A DNA stretch of 64,000 nucleotides from assembly GCA_005406025.1 (NCBI GenBank), contig BGZK01000006.1, positions 1,364,001 through 1,428,000 of the forward strand, given 5' to 3'. The notes beneath the pieces are model-generated. The model searched no databases and was not told the origin of the DNA. It saw nothing but the letters and a program-made list of their open reading frames with translations. Positions 50,596 to 63,375 of this stretch are shown here, in pieces. The translations under genes were made by a program, and so were the position numbers. How positions within the stretch are numbered: position 1 is the stretch's first letter; each line of letters begins with the position of its first letter. The DNA comes from Eumeta japonica (taxonomy: Eukaryota; Arthropoda; Insecta; Lepidoptera; Psychidae).

Positions 50596-51906
50596 ATATT
50601 ATATGCCTCCTTGCTTAGTACAAGGCTTTGTAGAGACTTCTAGTTTTAGTATTGTTCGGAATAAAGTTGTGGTGAATAAGTGGCTAGCTCTCGATCACGA
50701 AGGTACTAGGATGGAATCCTATGTACGGGTAAGTTGGCTAACGAGCTTTATAAGTAAGATTGAATTGAGCGATTCGCTGTGCCTCCGAGGGCACGTTAAC
50801 CCGTCCTTTTCGTCACCTCGACAACGGTCTTCGACAGTTTCCATTACCTGTTCTGGATCAGCGGTGAGGATTAAAAAATAATTTAGCGTATGATTGGGTA
50901 TATCTGGGTACGCGTATATCTGGGTTATTTAAATCTGACATAACGACCATAAAAAAAACATCACTAATTTCGTCTAATATTTTTTCTTTCGGTACCTAAG
51001 GATATATTAAGCAAAACGATATATGCTGTACGAATTATCTCAAATGTCCCCTAATAAAAAGAAGAAAAATACAACAAAAAAAATCGGGTGTTTTATTATT
51101 TAAGTAATTTACGTATATATAGGAGAATTAAATTAAGATAAAGTTCGAAAGCCCTTTACATCTGCATATTCGACCGCTTCATCGGTCGAATTTTATTGAA
51201 ATGTGATCTGATAATGGTTACGCAAAAAGTGAATGGCGGAGTTCCGATTTGCTGTAGAAGTTCAAACGGTGCGATGACCCGCCTAAACGGACAGTTTTTA
51301 TGAAAAAAAAAATAGCCAAAAAGACACTGAAATTCCTTGCTGTAAATGATCCATCTCACCTGTAACGGACCCCTGCTACCGTGACCCCATAATGGCCCGG
51401 GGCTCCTTTGTTAATTTTGTAGATGAATATCGTACATCACGGTTAAAACCAAACAGGAAAATGAGTCTTGGGAGCAACCTCGAATGTTTGAAAATATAAA
51501 AGGTTTTCAAAGTGTTCCTGTAATTTTGTGTTCCGGTGTGCTTTGCATGTTTTTATATTATAATTTGAATATCAAAAATATTAGGTAGACTTTTTGATCC
51601 GCTGTTATTTCGCGATCGCTGGTAGATATTGCAAGATTTTCGTTATTATTATAACGATAACGTAATTATAATTTGGTTGATAAGTGATATGATTAATTAA
51701 AATTGTATAATAATGCATTCGCAATTAATTTCTTTTTTTATATCGGCATGGATCCAACATGAACATTTTATTCAAAAAAATTATCAACTACAATAAATAT
51801 AACTGTTATTTCCTTTAATATATAACCTTACTTCGACAAAGTATAGTTATTTGAATGATTTGTCGCTTATTTAAATGTAACTTATATAATTTAATATAAT
51901 CTTTTT
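50596..51906. other. Gene-free stretch
   Basis: Contains a 9-bp stem (ATTCGACCG/CGGTCGAAT) near 51168-51191 and nothing recognisable as coding. Confidence 0.4.
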
Positions 51907-51912
51907 TCTTAC

Positions 51913-52242
51913 CTTTCTGGAGTATTAAATCAAAACCGAAATTAACGTGGGATTTGTGAATGCGGGTCACTAAAATCACGTCTTTACAAACGCACGCCAA
52001 ACTAGAGACTGGTTGAGGTAACTTGTCTCGCTGCGGCGGTGTTGGGTAACCGGCCACCGAGCGACTTATTGCCAAAGTCCACGACGCAGTTGCGACATCT
52101 CCACACCGCAAAGGGAACTGTCGTTATGTACTTCAATTTCGTGGTTCACTCACCCGCGCGTCGAGTTGAGAAAGAGAGATTTTAATAAAAGGCATTCGAC
52201 TTACATACCACGTAGCGATGCCTACGTCGCACGCCTTATATA
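51913..52242 (-). promoter_or_regulatory. Candidate TATA promoter and 5' untranslated first exon of gene A
   Basis: This block is GC-richer than its surroundings and lies about 650 bp past the putative poly(A) signal of gene B. On the minus strand TATATAAG (52242-52235) is a TATA-like box. About 320 nt downstream comes CAGAAAG followed by GTAAGA (donor at 51912-51907), a strong 5' splice site. Together they would make a first exon of roughly 300 nt, spliced over about 12 kb to the acceptor at 39911. An ORF lies inside but matches no family I know. Alternatives are a non-coding RNA exon or a GC-rich repeat. Confidence 0.35.
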
Positions 52243-52894
52243 CTTGCTCTTGCGCATTGAACGTAATATGCGATTCACGAATGATAATCGCATATTTCTA
52301 CCCGGTTATAACAAAAGGGTTTAAAGGGTTTTTAACGAGTTATCGCTGCCAGAACAATCGATTCAAGGTGCTAAAGCAATTTACCACCAACTTACTTTTT
52401 AGGAAAGGGCTAGCACGTAGGTGTAAGGCTGATATTGAGAATAAAGATTTATAATTATATTATAGCTACTTTGATTTAGTATTACAATTGTTCTCCGTTA
52501 TAATTCAATTTTAATTAATAAATTAGTCATTTGTAAAAAGACTTGAGTTCATTATTTTACATATGCACTCACACGTTTTTTTTCCAAATAATAAATTCAA
52601 TTAGTTTTCAATTAAATAATTGGTAATTAAACCTGCTACAAATACATAATCATGAAAATAATGATTTTGCAATATATTGTAATAATAATATAACATTAAT
52701 TGAATAACATGGTTTGTTATAAAACGGGAATATTTAGGAAAATCAAATCAATTTTCGAAGGTTATAATTTTATTAAATTTTTATACACAAAAAAATCTCA
52801 AAAACATAATATAATTGAGTAAGAATTAACAAAAAGCTAACAATAATTGAGCAAAAATTTGGTATACAAAGACATAATTAAACACTAATATTTT

Positions 52895-52900
52895 TTTATT
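52895..52900 (-). terminator. Putative poly(A) signal of gene B
   Basis: AATAAA on the minus strand, about 313 nt past the gene B stop codon, followed within 40 nt by a GT-rich stretch. It is the first canonical hexamer I see downstream of the stop. Confidence 0.55.
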
Positions 52901-53212
52901 GATGCAATTTGTGAATCATATGCGGATTGTGAACAAAAATGTTAATTAGAAACTATATAACATAAAAATTAAAAAACAACACCTAACGTCTTACGAAGAA
53001 ATATACATTGTAATTTAAAAAAAAAAAAACATCGACAATACGAAATCACACATTGTAATGATCATAGATTGAAAAACGTAACACGGAAACGACATTTTTG
53101 GAAATCGAAACTTAATTCAAGCCCTTGCAAAACTGTCGATCGTTCACTCAGATCATTAACAGATGTCTGTACTCCTTCGACGCTTCATAAATGAGATTTG
53201 ATTGCACCACCT

Positions 53213-56200
53213 TCAGTCTATCACCAGCTGTCTGAACGAACCGTCGATGCCGAATAGCTCGTCGAAATTGGTCGGCTTGCCCGGCCTAAGAGCCTCGTTA
53301 GCTTTTATGTTCTCCTGTTCGGCGAACCAATCTTTGTTCTCTTCTAACTTCTTAACCCACGCCTCTGTTGAGCGACATAAGTGCTTGCTTTAATAATAGA
53401 AAAAGACAGAAAGAGAAAGAGAGAGAAATGCATAGAGAATGTATGCAGTAGACAGTTTTGAACAATATAACAAAACTAGGTACCGCCCGTGGCTATAAAC
53501 CCGTGTGGACATAGAGCGGACTCTTTAATCTTTTGTATAGATTTATCTTGTTGTGACTCCCAATCCCGGTTAAGTTCTCAATTTTAATCCCCGTACCGAT
53601 ACTGATTTTGATTAGTCACGTTTTTGAATGCACTCCCGGGCCCACACGCGACTTAGCAAGCGGTCCCGCTATAAGCACCTCATCATTTGTAGAAGCTTGT
53701 AATCCGTATTCAATTCGCATATTTACGCAGAACCATCTTATTCGACAACGGATCGCGGACTGATATCGATCTCGGTCCTGCTCGCCGTTTATCGCCACGC
53801 ATTGCTATATGGGTAGACATGGCGGATATGAGCAGAGACATGTATTTTTTGATAGCTCGCTGTGGGCAAATGTCGTATCAGTCCATAGCTTCTCTGATAG
53901 GCGCACGAACCGACAGATACGGAACCGCTTTAGATGTGTACGAGTTACGATAATGACTCTATGTAATTATATATCTTATAGGGATAAACAGATCGTTTTA
54001 AATGTAAGATTACTCCAGTGACTCACTGTGCAAGTCCATGATCGGCCCGGCGTTGCCCCCGTACTCGGCGGGCAGCAGGTCTTTGGGCACGTAATTGTAG
54101 AGGTCGTTGATGTCGGAGTGGAGGAATATCTGTCGACGGTCACAAACATGAACAGCTCTAAGTATAGAAAACTATTGGTTTATTTATCATCGGATTCACT
54201 ATCGATGTTGGCAAATACAAATTTTGTTGTTGAATTTTTCAGTATTCGAACTAAGGCAATCTATGCACTGAATCAGTTATATAGACAACGCAATTCATAT
54301 AATAATGCTTGGAAAAATTGCGAATTCAGAAAACAGTTCGTGATAAAGGTATGTTTAAAGATTCTATTACGCTATACATATTAAAGATGAACAGCAATTG
54401 TTTCATACAGCATTGACGTCAGAGTATTCATTTTGACTTAAAGCAAATTAGTAATTCGGTAAAACCTAGCAGATGTTAATGAACAGCGATAGGTATGAAA
54501 AATAAATAATGCTTTTTCAAAATGTTTTTCCAATTTAAACGCCCGTCGGCGCTTTCGATATATGCTTGTAAGTGACGTCATCTAGTACCTACACACAATA
54601 CGAACCGTCTTATTGACACACCTAGTGTGTAATAATTAAAAAATATACGTTTAGAGATTAATATACTTTCGAAATATCTTTCCAAAATTAATAAAGATAA
54701 GTGAATTCGTATTGAAAGTTTGCCGTCGAAAATTCGAGTCAAAACTAATTAAGACAAGCTAAAGAGGATAATAAACTAACGGTCAATATTTATAAGTGCA
54801 TACTAATGCATATATGTATGAAAGTTATTGAATTTTATTCGTTGTCAGTATTAAATCACATGGGAGTAGTTCTAAACTGAAAAAAAACTTTTACCAACAA
54901 AATTAAACGAAGTCTTTATTATAAATTCCGATTCTGCAATAATTTGTCCATAGTTTTAAAAACATATCGTTTCGAACCAGGAGGTGCTCGGGTTGGGTAT
55001 TGACCACGAACGAATCGAATAATGAGTTAAGTTAAGTTAGACCACAATCTAACTTGACTTAAGTCAAGTTAGGCTATGCGCTCCGTGCCTGCGAGGCACT
55101 TTAAGCTGTCGGTCTCGGACATTGTCATGTTCTCAATGATAATCGTCATTAGTACCCCCATCGGGACACCGTGATGGGCACAAGGACGAAACCCCTTGTT
55201 CTGAAATGAAAATATTGCGGGGGGGTCTGATGAGATATCAGTGGCGTGATTAAAATCGATACAACGTGTCTTTAATTACTGATTTCTCTGCAGTACATCT
55301 TAGGTATTTTTAGTTACGTTAGCGTAGTCATGAGAAGGTCGGGTGTTCCACTCACTCTATCCCTGATCTTCTCTTTGAGGAAGGGCTTCACGAACTGCAC
55401 TATCTTGTCCACCAGCGGCGACACGTTGATGACGTGCACCTCTTTCAGTTTGACCGGATACGCCTCCTTGAAGTGGACATTGTAATGTAGTATTAAAACA
55501 AAAAAAAAAATACTAACAGCATTGAAGATATGGATAAAAATTTAACGCAATGTGAGATGGGTATATGAAATTTATGCTTAGAAGAAAAAAACACTTCGGA
55601 GTAGTATTAAGAAAAAAACTGGCAAAATTCGTTATAATTTCTACACGGATGCGAGACAAGAGCCCTTAGGAGATTTTGTAACGTCGACCTCCCGATAATT
55701 TTATTCGCTTTTATCGTACAATGATCAAAGGAATTGCAGCATTAGAATAAATTTGTAACCGCTTTGAGAATTGCATTAAAGCCCAACTCATAAAAAAATC
55801 AACTCCTATTTTTTAAATGGCTATGTATACTATTAAAACTAAAAAAAAAAATGGACAATAATAAATTTATAACAGTATATTCCTCATAGGGTACTTGTTC
55901 ATGGGATTGTTATTTAAATTTCCTACTTTCGGTTTTTAGGGTTCCGAGCCGAAATCGCAAAAACGGAACTCCTGTAGTTTCATCGTATCCTTCCGTCCGT
56001 CCGTTCGTATGTCACAGGCATTTTACTCAAAAACTACAAAATGTATATTGATGAAATGTAGAATAGATATCTGGTATAAACCGCTACTTAATTTGGTAGT
56101 TCAATAACAAAAATAAATATTTCTATGGGAGGCACTCATACATGTAACAGAAATTGAAAAAAAATTAGTAAATATTAACATGTGGCACATATTTCGACAG

Positions 56201-59200
56201 TTTTTTCTAAAAAACTTCATGGCTTCTAAGCAATTTTTTTGATAAACTAAATAATCTCCGAAAGTAGCATAACTTTGTCACCCTGTTTGTTTTCTAGACC
56301 GTAAGTTCAAAAAATGCGAAAAAAATTAAGAAGGTAACACTATATAAATACTTTCAACGAAAATTATTTTAAACATGATCTGATATACCGTTTTTGAATC
56401 ATTATCGAAAAACTACGTTTCACACCAAAAGGACGTAAGTACCATTAAGATACGCTCTTTTACTGGTGCTTTTTAATTTACACTGTATTAAGAGTAATAG
56501 TCGACATACCTATATGTTTCCCTAGTTATAGGTGACTAAAGTGTTTATACTTATTATATGCGTGAAATATAGAAAAAACTATAGCAACGTAGTTTTTTCA
56601 TCTGTAGTGCTTTTTTACAGTAACGGCTTCGAAACCCTACAAGGAGCATGGTCCGACATGCTCTTGGCCAGTTTTATTACTTCAAATAAAAAAAATTCAA
56701 ATATACCTAAGTAACACTTTACGTTATCATGTAATTTTTTTTAAAAGTTAGTAAAAGGGAAATATTTCTTACCCTTAGATCATTCTTTTTATCCAAATAA
56801 ATAAGATTACGCAAAACAGTAAATAATTTTTGCATACAGTAATTTTTTGTTGTTTACTACATTTAAATTTAAGTGTTTACATACGTGGGTTATTATGTCT
56901 ACCTTTTTAAAGCAAGAATTAAAGTAAAGCGAACATTTTCTATACCTGTACACAGACTAGGAATTTCTTGACAAGGGTAGGTGTGAATTTGGCGAAGTGC
57001 GCAGGAGTCTCTACCGACGCGTCCAGAATGTAGACGTCACCGCCCACACCCTCCTTCTCCTCCGCCAGCCTGAGATCGCCGAGCATGAACGCCAACTTGA
57101 AGGCATCCGCTACGTTAGGGGTGGCCACATCTTTGTCGAGACCTGGTGAATTTTATTGTACTACATAAACTATGTTGTATTGTGTTAGGTGTTAATTCGC
57201 GGAAATCCATAGTAGACACTTGCCTGCATCGAGGGTCAGCAGTGGGTTGCATGCTGCATGTTAATGCATATTGCAGGCAAGCGTCTATATAAACTATGGC
57301 CTGAGTTATAACATTGATCAACCTTTATCAGCGCCTTAAAACGCTTTTAATTTTTTAGACAATCTGTGGAAAAATTTACAACTTATCTTTAAATATATTC
57401 GTACCTTGTAATAATTACATATATAAACTCACGCCTATTTCCCAGAAGGGAAGGCAGAGACTATAGATTTCCTCACAGTAAGATGATTCCATGTTTCTCT
57501 CGCTTCAATTTCGGGTGCTTAAAATTTAGCTTTTCACCTTATGTACAAAATTTATCGGAAATTTTATTCTGTCTCTGAAATGAAAAGTGCTGCTTGGTCG
57601 AGTTTTCATATAGGCATCTGAGATAAAATGTATCGTCATGGATAAAATGAAGATTAATTTGATATGACGTTATTACTAGTCTGGTCAGATAAAAAGATCA
57701 TTAAACTGAACCGGTCACTGAATGTATAACATTAATATACAAAGTTTGTATTCGTTCCGTTTTTCGTGTTGCGATAAGCTAATAAGACTGAAAAAAAATT
57801 TTTTTTTCTAAATAAAATTTTAGAAGCTGTACCAGTTGAATGCCGTGTGAATCAAAGAAGAAGTGTCCAATGATCAGAACTATATTTAAAACGTCAGAAA
57901 AATAATATTTGATCTAGTTATATCACTGAGCAATTTAAATATCATAATTACCTAACGTTTTACCAAATCAGTTCGAAAGTAATCAATGCAATAATATCAT
58001 TCGTTTAAATTTTAAAAAATTTAAAAAAAAATGTACAAAATACACTTCATATTTGCAAATTTTGCAAATTTATTTGCAGTTTTTGAGGAAATTGTATTAA
58101 ATAACAGATTTACTTTGTCGCGCTGTTTATAACAAAAACGTTTAGGTATATGCGACAATTTGCAAACAGGTATAATGAAATTGAGAGGGTATTTAGTTTC
58201 ACGAAATCGTATAATTTATGTGTGTCGTCATGCTCGGTTGTAAACAAGAAATTCTCATATTTTTGCGGTGGGAAAACCTAAATAAATCGGTACAAAATGC
58301 AGCCTACGAGGCGTCAAAAAGGACGGTACACGAAGATATCTGTTATTTGTAATAGTTCGTCGCGTTTGAACTTTGTAAATTATCAATTATTTTGCACCTT
58401 TAAAAGTAATTAGTACTGAGTTTACGTACACTACAGGTTTTTTTTTATATATAGCGTTACAAACAAACGTGGATGTGAGTCACTCCCAAAGGAATGACCG
58501 ACGACATTGATGAACTTCGACACCTCTTCGACACACGAGAAGGTGACGCTGAGAGCACGTTGACGATTCTAAGTTATATTCACGATGAAAAAACAAGCCC
58601 CTCGTTTGTTTCGACAGACAGTTTAAAAAAATGTAAGGAAAATAATTAAAACTATATGACAAGAATTCGTAATAGCCTTCTGTTTGTTCGCTTGTATTTT
58701 TACTTGATAATTGATCATAAGATCATAATGTTAGTAATGTACATATATACTCAAACATATAAACACACAATATTTCATGGATTAGAGGGAAATTTCATCC
58801 AAAGAAGATATAGAAGATGAAGACGATTATTTTGTTTATGGTCAGGACTTACCTCTCATGAGGGTCACACGCCATCCTTTAGGAGTCAAACCGGGCAGAG
58901 GCGGTGCTTGTCTGTGTACATAAAACAAAAAATAAATTCAAGAAGTTGCAGAGTACGGCATATATTTTGAGCATATGTATCTAGTACTACTTGGCCCGGC
59001 AGACGTTCTGCTTTTCCTTGTGGGTGGCTTGGCAATATAGTTGATGTCCGCAGCTCCGTCCGAAAAATATACAAATAAAAATACTCTTGCCAACTACGCC
59101 ACCTATCAGAATATAAACTATGCTATCTTTCAAGTTGGATCAAATTACACATGAATGCTAAATTTCATGAAGATCCCTTGAGTTGTATCAAAGTTCATCG

Positions 59201-61133
59201 TGGACAAACATCGTACTACTGGATTTTTATATGTAAAGAATAATCAGATGAAAATATACAACGCAGGTATCGACATAATAGGTATTACGAAAACAATAGC
59301 GGAACGGCAAACAAAAAAAAATAAAACCAAAAAAATCTATTAATCCGATCACTACCAAACTTCACAGGATCATTCGCTAGGCCAATTTGAAGATTACCTG
59401 AAAATGACATCAAAATCGATACAACCGCTTTGGAGTTCATAGAGAACATACATACATAGACACATCGACTTTTATATATATATTACAAGTAATATTTGAG
59501 TGATTTTTTTTTCGGTATTCGATTATATATAGTTTTATAGATACTAATAGACGAATGAGTTAGAGATGGGAAGACGATAGTCAAAATGAAAAATTACGTT
59601 ATATTCATTCGGTTATTCTCCGCATGGGGTTGTTGGAAATGGTGCATGTGGTACGTAACCAAATTTCACAGTTTTAAACCAATATTACTGATTTCGAGCT
59701 CATCAATGTGTACATTTTTCATACGGACCGATGTAACATTTCATTTACGCCTGAAACAATGATTTATTTCACCGTTGGCGAGTGGGTATTGTTGAATGAA
59801 CAGATATATCTGTTTCAAAAAACCCATTTTTTGTCCCGGTATTGAATCCACGACGGTCGGATCGGAAGTTCGGTGTACTACCATGGAGCCAGCACTGCTC
59901 GCTCATCAACGACACTCGATACATGTACACTATCCACCTGCTGCATTATTAGACACATACAAACAATACGTATATCATGTCTTCCCGAGTAGACTTACGC
60001 GATGCATATTTTCAGAATCAAAGGTTGTTCTAGAAGTTTCATGACTCACACTATCGACAAGATCTCCTGAAGCTCCGGTTTGGTGGCGTCGCGGTCTGCG
60101 AAGAACTCGGGCACGGCGGCGCGCATCGTGAAGTACATGTCCAGCTTGCGCTTGCACTTCTCCAGGGAGAACTTGCACCCTCGGAGGAACGTCAGCATAC
60201 GCTGCTCATCTGTTGAACGCCGGTAAAGTTGAGAATATCATAGTATATGGGAGAAATTGTGAAAAAAGACTGTTAACATTGGTTTAGTGTAGGCAAAGTT
60301 CATCTACAACCGAGATGTTCATGTGTATTAAAATTTCTAGGAACATTGGAGAGAGTATCATTAAAGGTCATATTTTGGCATGGAAAAGCTAAATCTAAAA
60401 CTTATTTAGGAAAGAAGAAGATTAGAAGAATACAGTGTAATATGAATAGACGCGAATCGCGAGGTGATTCTACCGACTCAGAACCGGTTGACTGTTGGCC
60501 GTCGTAAAAATGATTGTACGACTGACTTAATCTCTCCGCGTGGATGACCTGAATGAAGATTAGAACCAAGTGATGGGTAGATGGGTAGTGGCGCAACAAG
60601 GGCAACATGTATGGGGTATTCATGGCGCATCTGAATTCCATTCCCGCCGCAACTGTTTACTAATTCATAAAATAGAGTTAATTTCAAGTCATATTTAAGT
60701 TTTATATATAAATCATAATATTTTTACAAAGTAAACTATCAAATTTTTGTCTTAGTATGCGAATAATAACGTGTATTTATTTTCCTATTCATGAACTACA
60801 TGACTGGAAACAACATAACACTCCTTACGAAATTCTACTGAATTTCGTAAACATCATTTTTAATTTTTAGAATAAACCATAATTTATTTTTTTGCAAATA
60901 TGTAAAAAAAAATCTCTGATTATTATTTTCTGACGAGTCAAAAATTACAATTACTCGATTGTAAATTTTACCTATTTAATTTTAGCAAACTAACCCCATT
61001 CGTCAGGCAGATGAGGTTGCTGCTTGAGCCACTCCTTGATGTGAGCCAGGTCCTGGTCCCTGGTGCTGGGGTTCTCATTCAACTCTTCTCTGATCTTCTG
61101 CCACATCTCCCCAGTTGGCTGTTCCAATGTCAT
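53213..61133 (-). CDS. CRAL-TRIO domain lipid-transfer protein, alpha-tocopherol transfer protein-like (gene B)
   Basis: Seven coding exons: 61133-60995 (the exon itself runs back to an acceptor at 61159), 60209-60050, 58911-58853, 57142-56946, 55466-55356, 54129-54027, 53364-53213. They join to 921 bp, 306 aa plus TGA. Exons 2-7 have exactly the lengths and phases of gene A. Domains: N-terminal CRAL-TRIO helices (FLRGCKFSLEKCKRK from about residue 54), pocket with GDVYILD, hallmark LPAEYGG at 241-247, and tail LFGIDGSFRQLVID. All introns are GT-AG; the first donor is the weaker GTTAGT. The start is not certain: the frame stays open from the chosen ATG back to the acceptor (8 more codons, reading PVKELSAK), so an upstream exon could carry the true start. 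By hand alignment gene B is about 59% identical to gene A over exon 4 and 77% over exon 2. It is probably a cytosolic carrier of a hydrophobic ligand, ligand unknown. Confidence 0.93.
53465..53800. repeat. Decayed interspersed repeat in the last intron of gene B
   Basis: Starts CTAGGTACCGCCCGTGGC and continues with GATCTCGGTCC/CCCGGTTAAG-type phrases, the same texture as 16710-17060 and 42640-42720. It gives no continuous protein. Confidence 0.45.
55027..55062. repeat. 15-bp inverted repeat
   Basis: TTAAGTTAAGTTAGA (55027-55041) and TCTAACTTGACTTAA (55048-55062) pair with one mismatch around a 6-nt loop, in a gene B intron and 40 bp from a SINE-like remnant. Confidence 0.75.
55101..55185 (+). 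repeat. SINE-like remnant in a gene B intron
   Basis: TTAAGCTGTCGGTCTCGGAC followed by TGATAATCGTCATTAGTACC and a CACCGTGATGGGC block. Same order of blocks as at 23834-23925. Confidence 0.45.
55925..56140 (+). repeat. Interspersed-repeat end in gene B intron 4
   Basis: TTTTTAGGGTTCCGAGCCG, ACGGAACTCCTGTAG, then CCTTCCGTCCGTCCGTTCG and CACAGGCATTTTACTC. This arrangement is very typical of a lepidopteran interspersed element. The short TTTTAGGGTTCC phrase also occurs near 12970. Confidence 0.55.
57214..57286. mobile_element. MITE family M1, short copy in gene B intron 3
   Basis: 73 bp bounded by AGACACTTGCCTGCA and TGCAGGCAAGCGTCT, with the internal block TCGAGGGTCAGCAGTGGGTT shared with the 25198 and 31161 copies. 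TA on both sides may be a target duplication, which would fit a Tc1/mariner-type mechanism (inference). Confidence 0.75.
59765..59895 (-). repeat. Possible tRNA-derived SINE remnant in gene B intron 2
   Basis: On the minus strand TGGCTCCATGGTAGT could be a box A-like motif and GGATTCAATACC a box B-like motif about 45 nt later. Both are degenerate and no poly(A) end is clear. Confidence 0.25.
60050..60209 (-). other. Gene B exon 2, partner of the near-identical block
   Basis: This 160-bp exon has the same length and phase as gene A exon 2. The matching block is 60099-60171, with one mismatch in 73 bases. It is also GC-richer than its intronic surroundings. Confidence 0.9.
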
Positions 61134-61159
61134 CTTCGCAGATAGCTCTTTTACTGGCC
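61134..61159 (-). promoter_or_regulatory. Splice acceptor and leader of gene B coding exon 1
   Basis: On the minus strand TTTATTTCCCTGTCAG is followed by GGCCAGTAAAAGAG and the ATG 26 nt later. The polypyrimidine tract and CAG are good. The frame of the ATG has no stop back to the acceptor, so these bases may be leader or coding. Confidence 0.6.
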
Positions 61160-62949
61160 CTGACAGGGAAATAAAAAAAAAAAGATGTGTATTGAATTAT
61201 TTTAATAGTATTTTTACGAGGGTATTCGGACACACATCGTGTTTATAGAATGTAATAACTTGTCGAATTTGAATCACATAGTATTGGGAAGATATTGTTC
61301 ACATTCAGAACCCAAATTAAAATTTAATCTCATATTATATATAAAATACTTTGTGAAATCTAAATATTATTTTAAGCTCGATTTCTAATAAAATCTTTTT
61401 TTTTTTTAATTAAGTTAACAAACAGATACAAGTGTGAATCCCAGGCCGAATTTTGTTAAATTATCAAAATTAAATCTGGTATGGGGCATACATAGGGCAG
61501 TTACGATTTTTAAACAAAATTAATTAAGGGTTGTTTAGCTGCATGGATTTTTCAGTATTCCTATATGGTTGATATTAACTCATTATATTAAAAAATAAGT
61601 ATTTACTGATGGAGTAATAAATACAAAAAAAAATTGACGAAATAAATATTTTGATATACCGATCTAAAACTGAATAATATAATACGCGATACGGCTTAAG
61701 CGGCGCTAGTGAATTCATTAATAATCAATAATGAAGTATAACCTTATGAAATAAAAAGATAGATATGAAAAATAATGTTTTATAATATGACTACTGTAAC
61801 GCAACGATAAGGATGTTTATTTATTGTATTTTTTAGTTGTCTTTCATGAAACTTCTATTGTTTAACGAATAATACCTAATCACAGTGAAAGACAGACGCA
61901 ATTAAAGTCAAAGAACTCTTTACGATGACGTTTGTAACCGGCACATAATTGAATGCATATTTTTCTTAAGTGATTGTTCGTGACTTAATGTTCGAATTCA
62001 AATTTAAGACACTGACATTAAGTTATTCATTTGATTGCCTACATTCCGTTTTAACTTTCTGTATGTATAATCATATTTTAGACTATTTATAATACACAGT
62101 TAGATAATCATTCCAACCTTATGATATATTTGTAGCGGGTGCGTTATTATTATTGTGTGTACGAAAATTATGTCGGCAAGAATGTTAGCAATTAGCGCCT
62201 TAACTTAAAAAAAAATAAGGTTTGTAATACTTAAACAGTGCCACGTGAGACGGGTATAATAGCATGGAGCTAATGTTTAAATACAACGTTTAAACAAATC
62301 TTTGTCAATCTTTAAGCAATATACGAAGCAAACCTTGTGCAAAATATCAACAATTATTGTAGTCAAATGACTTTAATGTCAAATGTCAAATTGAGTTTTC
62401 GTTGTAGCCCGAATTTACGCTCAAAGTAAAAAAAAATACGCTTCGTTCTCGGTATAAGAATTCTTGATGGTTTTGTCAAAAAGACTGAACAAAGTGACTA
62501 AATGATGGTATATTAACATAGTACCTGGGCAACCGAGCTTTGTTCGGACGCTTTCGATTGTGCGGTGGGAATATGATAACTTCCCATGGAAAAATTGCTT
62601 ATATTAATTTCCATAAATAAAATGTATATCCATAATAATTATACAGTATGTAAAATTTACCTCCGTATTCAATTTACGTATTTTTCATAGGAGTAACTTG
62701 CGTCATATAGTGGCATTTGTTGTTGAGAAGCAACGACATAGCAACAACGTAATTACTTCAAAATTCTTCGAAATATCGTGATGAGGCAATGTTTAGAAAA
62801 AAAAAGTTTTTCAGGTTAAAAACCTACACGGACAAACTTGAAAAGCAAATGTTTGTCGAAGTACAAATCTAAATCGAAAACGGGCTATTTTCATATATAA
62901 ATTCATGTATGTGGAAGGATTTTTCATACAAAATAATGAGATCCCTTCG
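61160..62949. other. AT-rich stretch upstream of gene B exon 1
   Basis: Expected to contain intron or promoter of gene B, but I find no convincing TATA box, initiator or donor site. Confidence 0.4.
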
Positions 62950-63375
62950 TTCTTCACATTCTGTCGGGCACGTATGAGGTAGCCGACACTACGATATCAC
63001 CGTCGGATCTCCTCTGATAGACATGACCCTGGTCGAGGGCCCCCGACGAGAGCGGTGGCCGTGCGCATAAGAAATATACAAAATGATGTCCTATATCTAT
63101 CGCGACGATGTTGGGTAAACAATGAACAAGTCGGAACGGTTTCGCAAAGCGGCCGGCGGCGGCGCGCGTGTGCCAACAACGAACACATGACGACACCGCA
63201 ATTGAGATGGCCTGCTTTTTTTAGTAAGAAAATGGGTTTGGCAATGCGCACGCAACGATCTAGGAGTATCTGATTCTTTTCTGTTTGCAACACCACCTGC
63301 ACGAGGAACCGCTAACATTTACGCCGGGGCGGAACGGTTCCTGGCGGACGACGTGCGGCGGGCTGACTGCTCTAC
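62950..63375. other. CpG-rich block upstream of gene B
   Basis: A sharply GC/CpG-rich island (GGCCGGCGGCGGCGCGCGTG at about 63151) with overlapping open frames on both strands, none of known family. It could be promoter-proximal DNA or untranslated first exon of gene B, or an interspersed repeat. The overlapping frames reflect stop-codon scarcity at high GC. Confidence 0.4.

Noticed and set aside
62954..63318. Four overlapping open frames in the CpG-rich block
   Set aside because: Open on both strands because of high GC; no recognisable domain or splice pattern.
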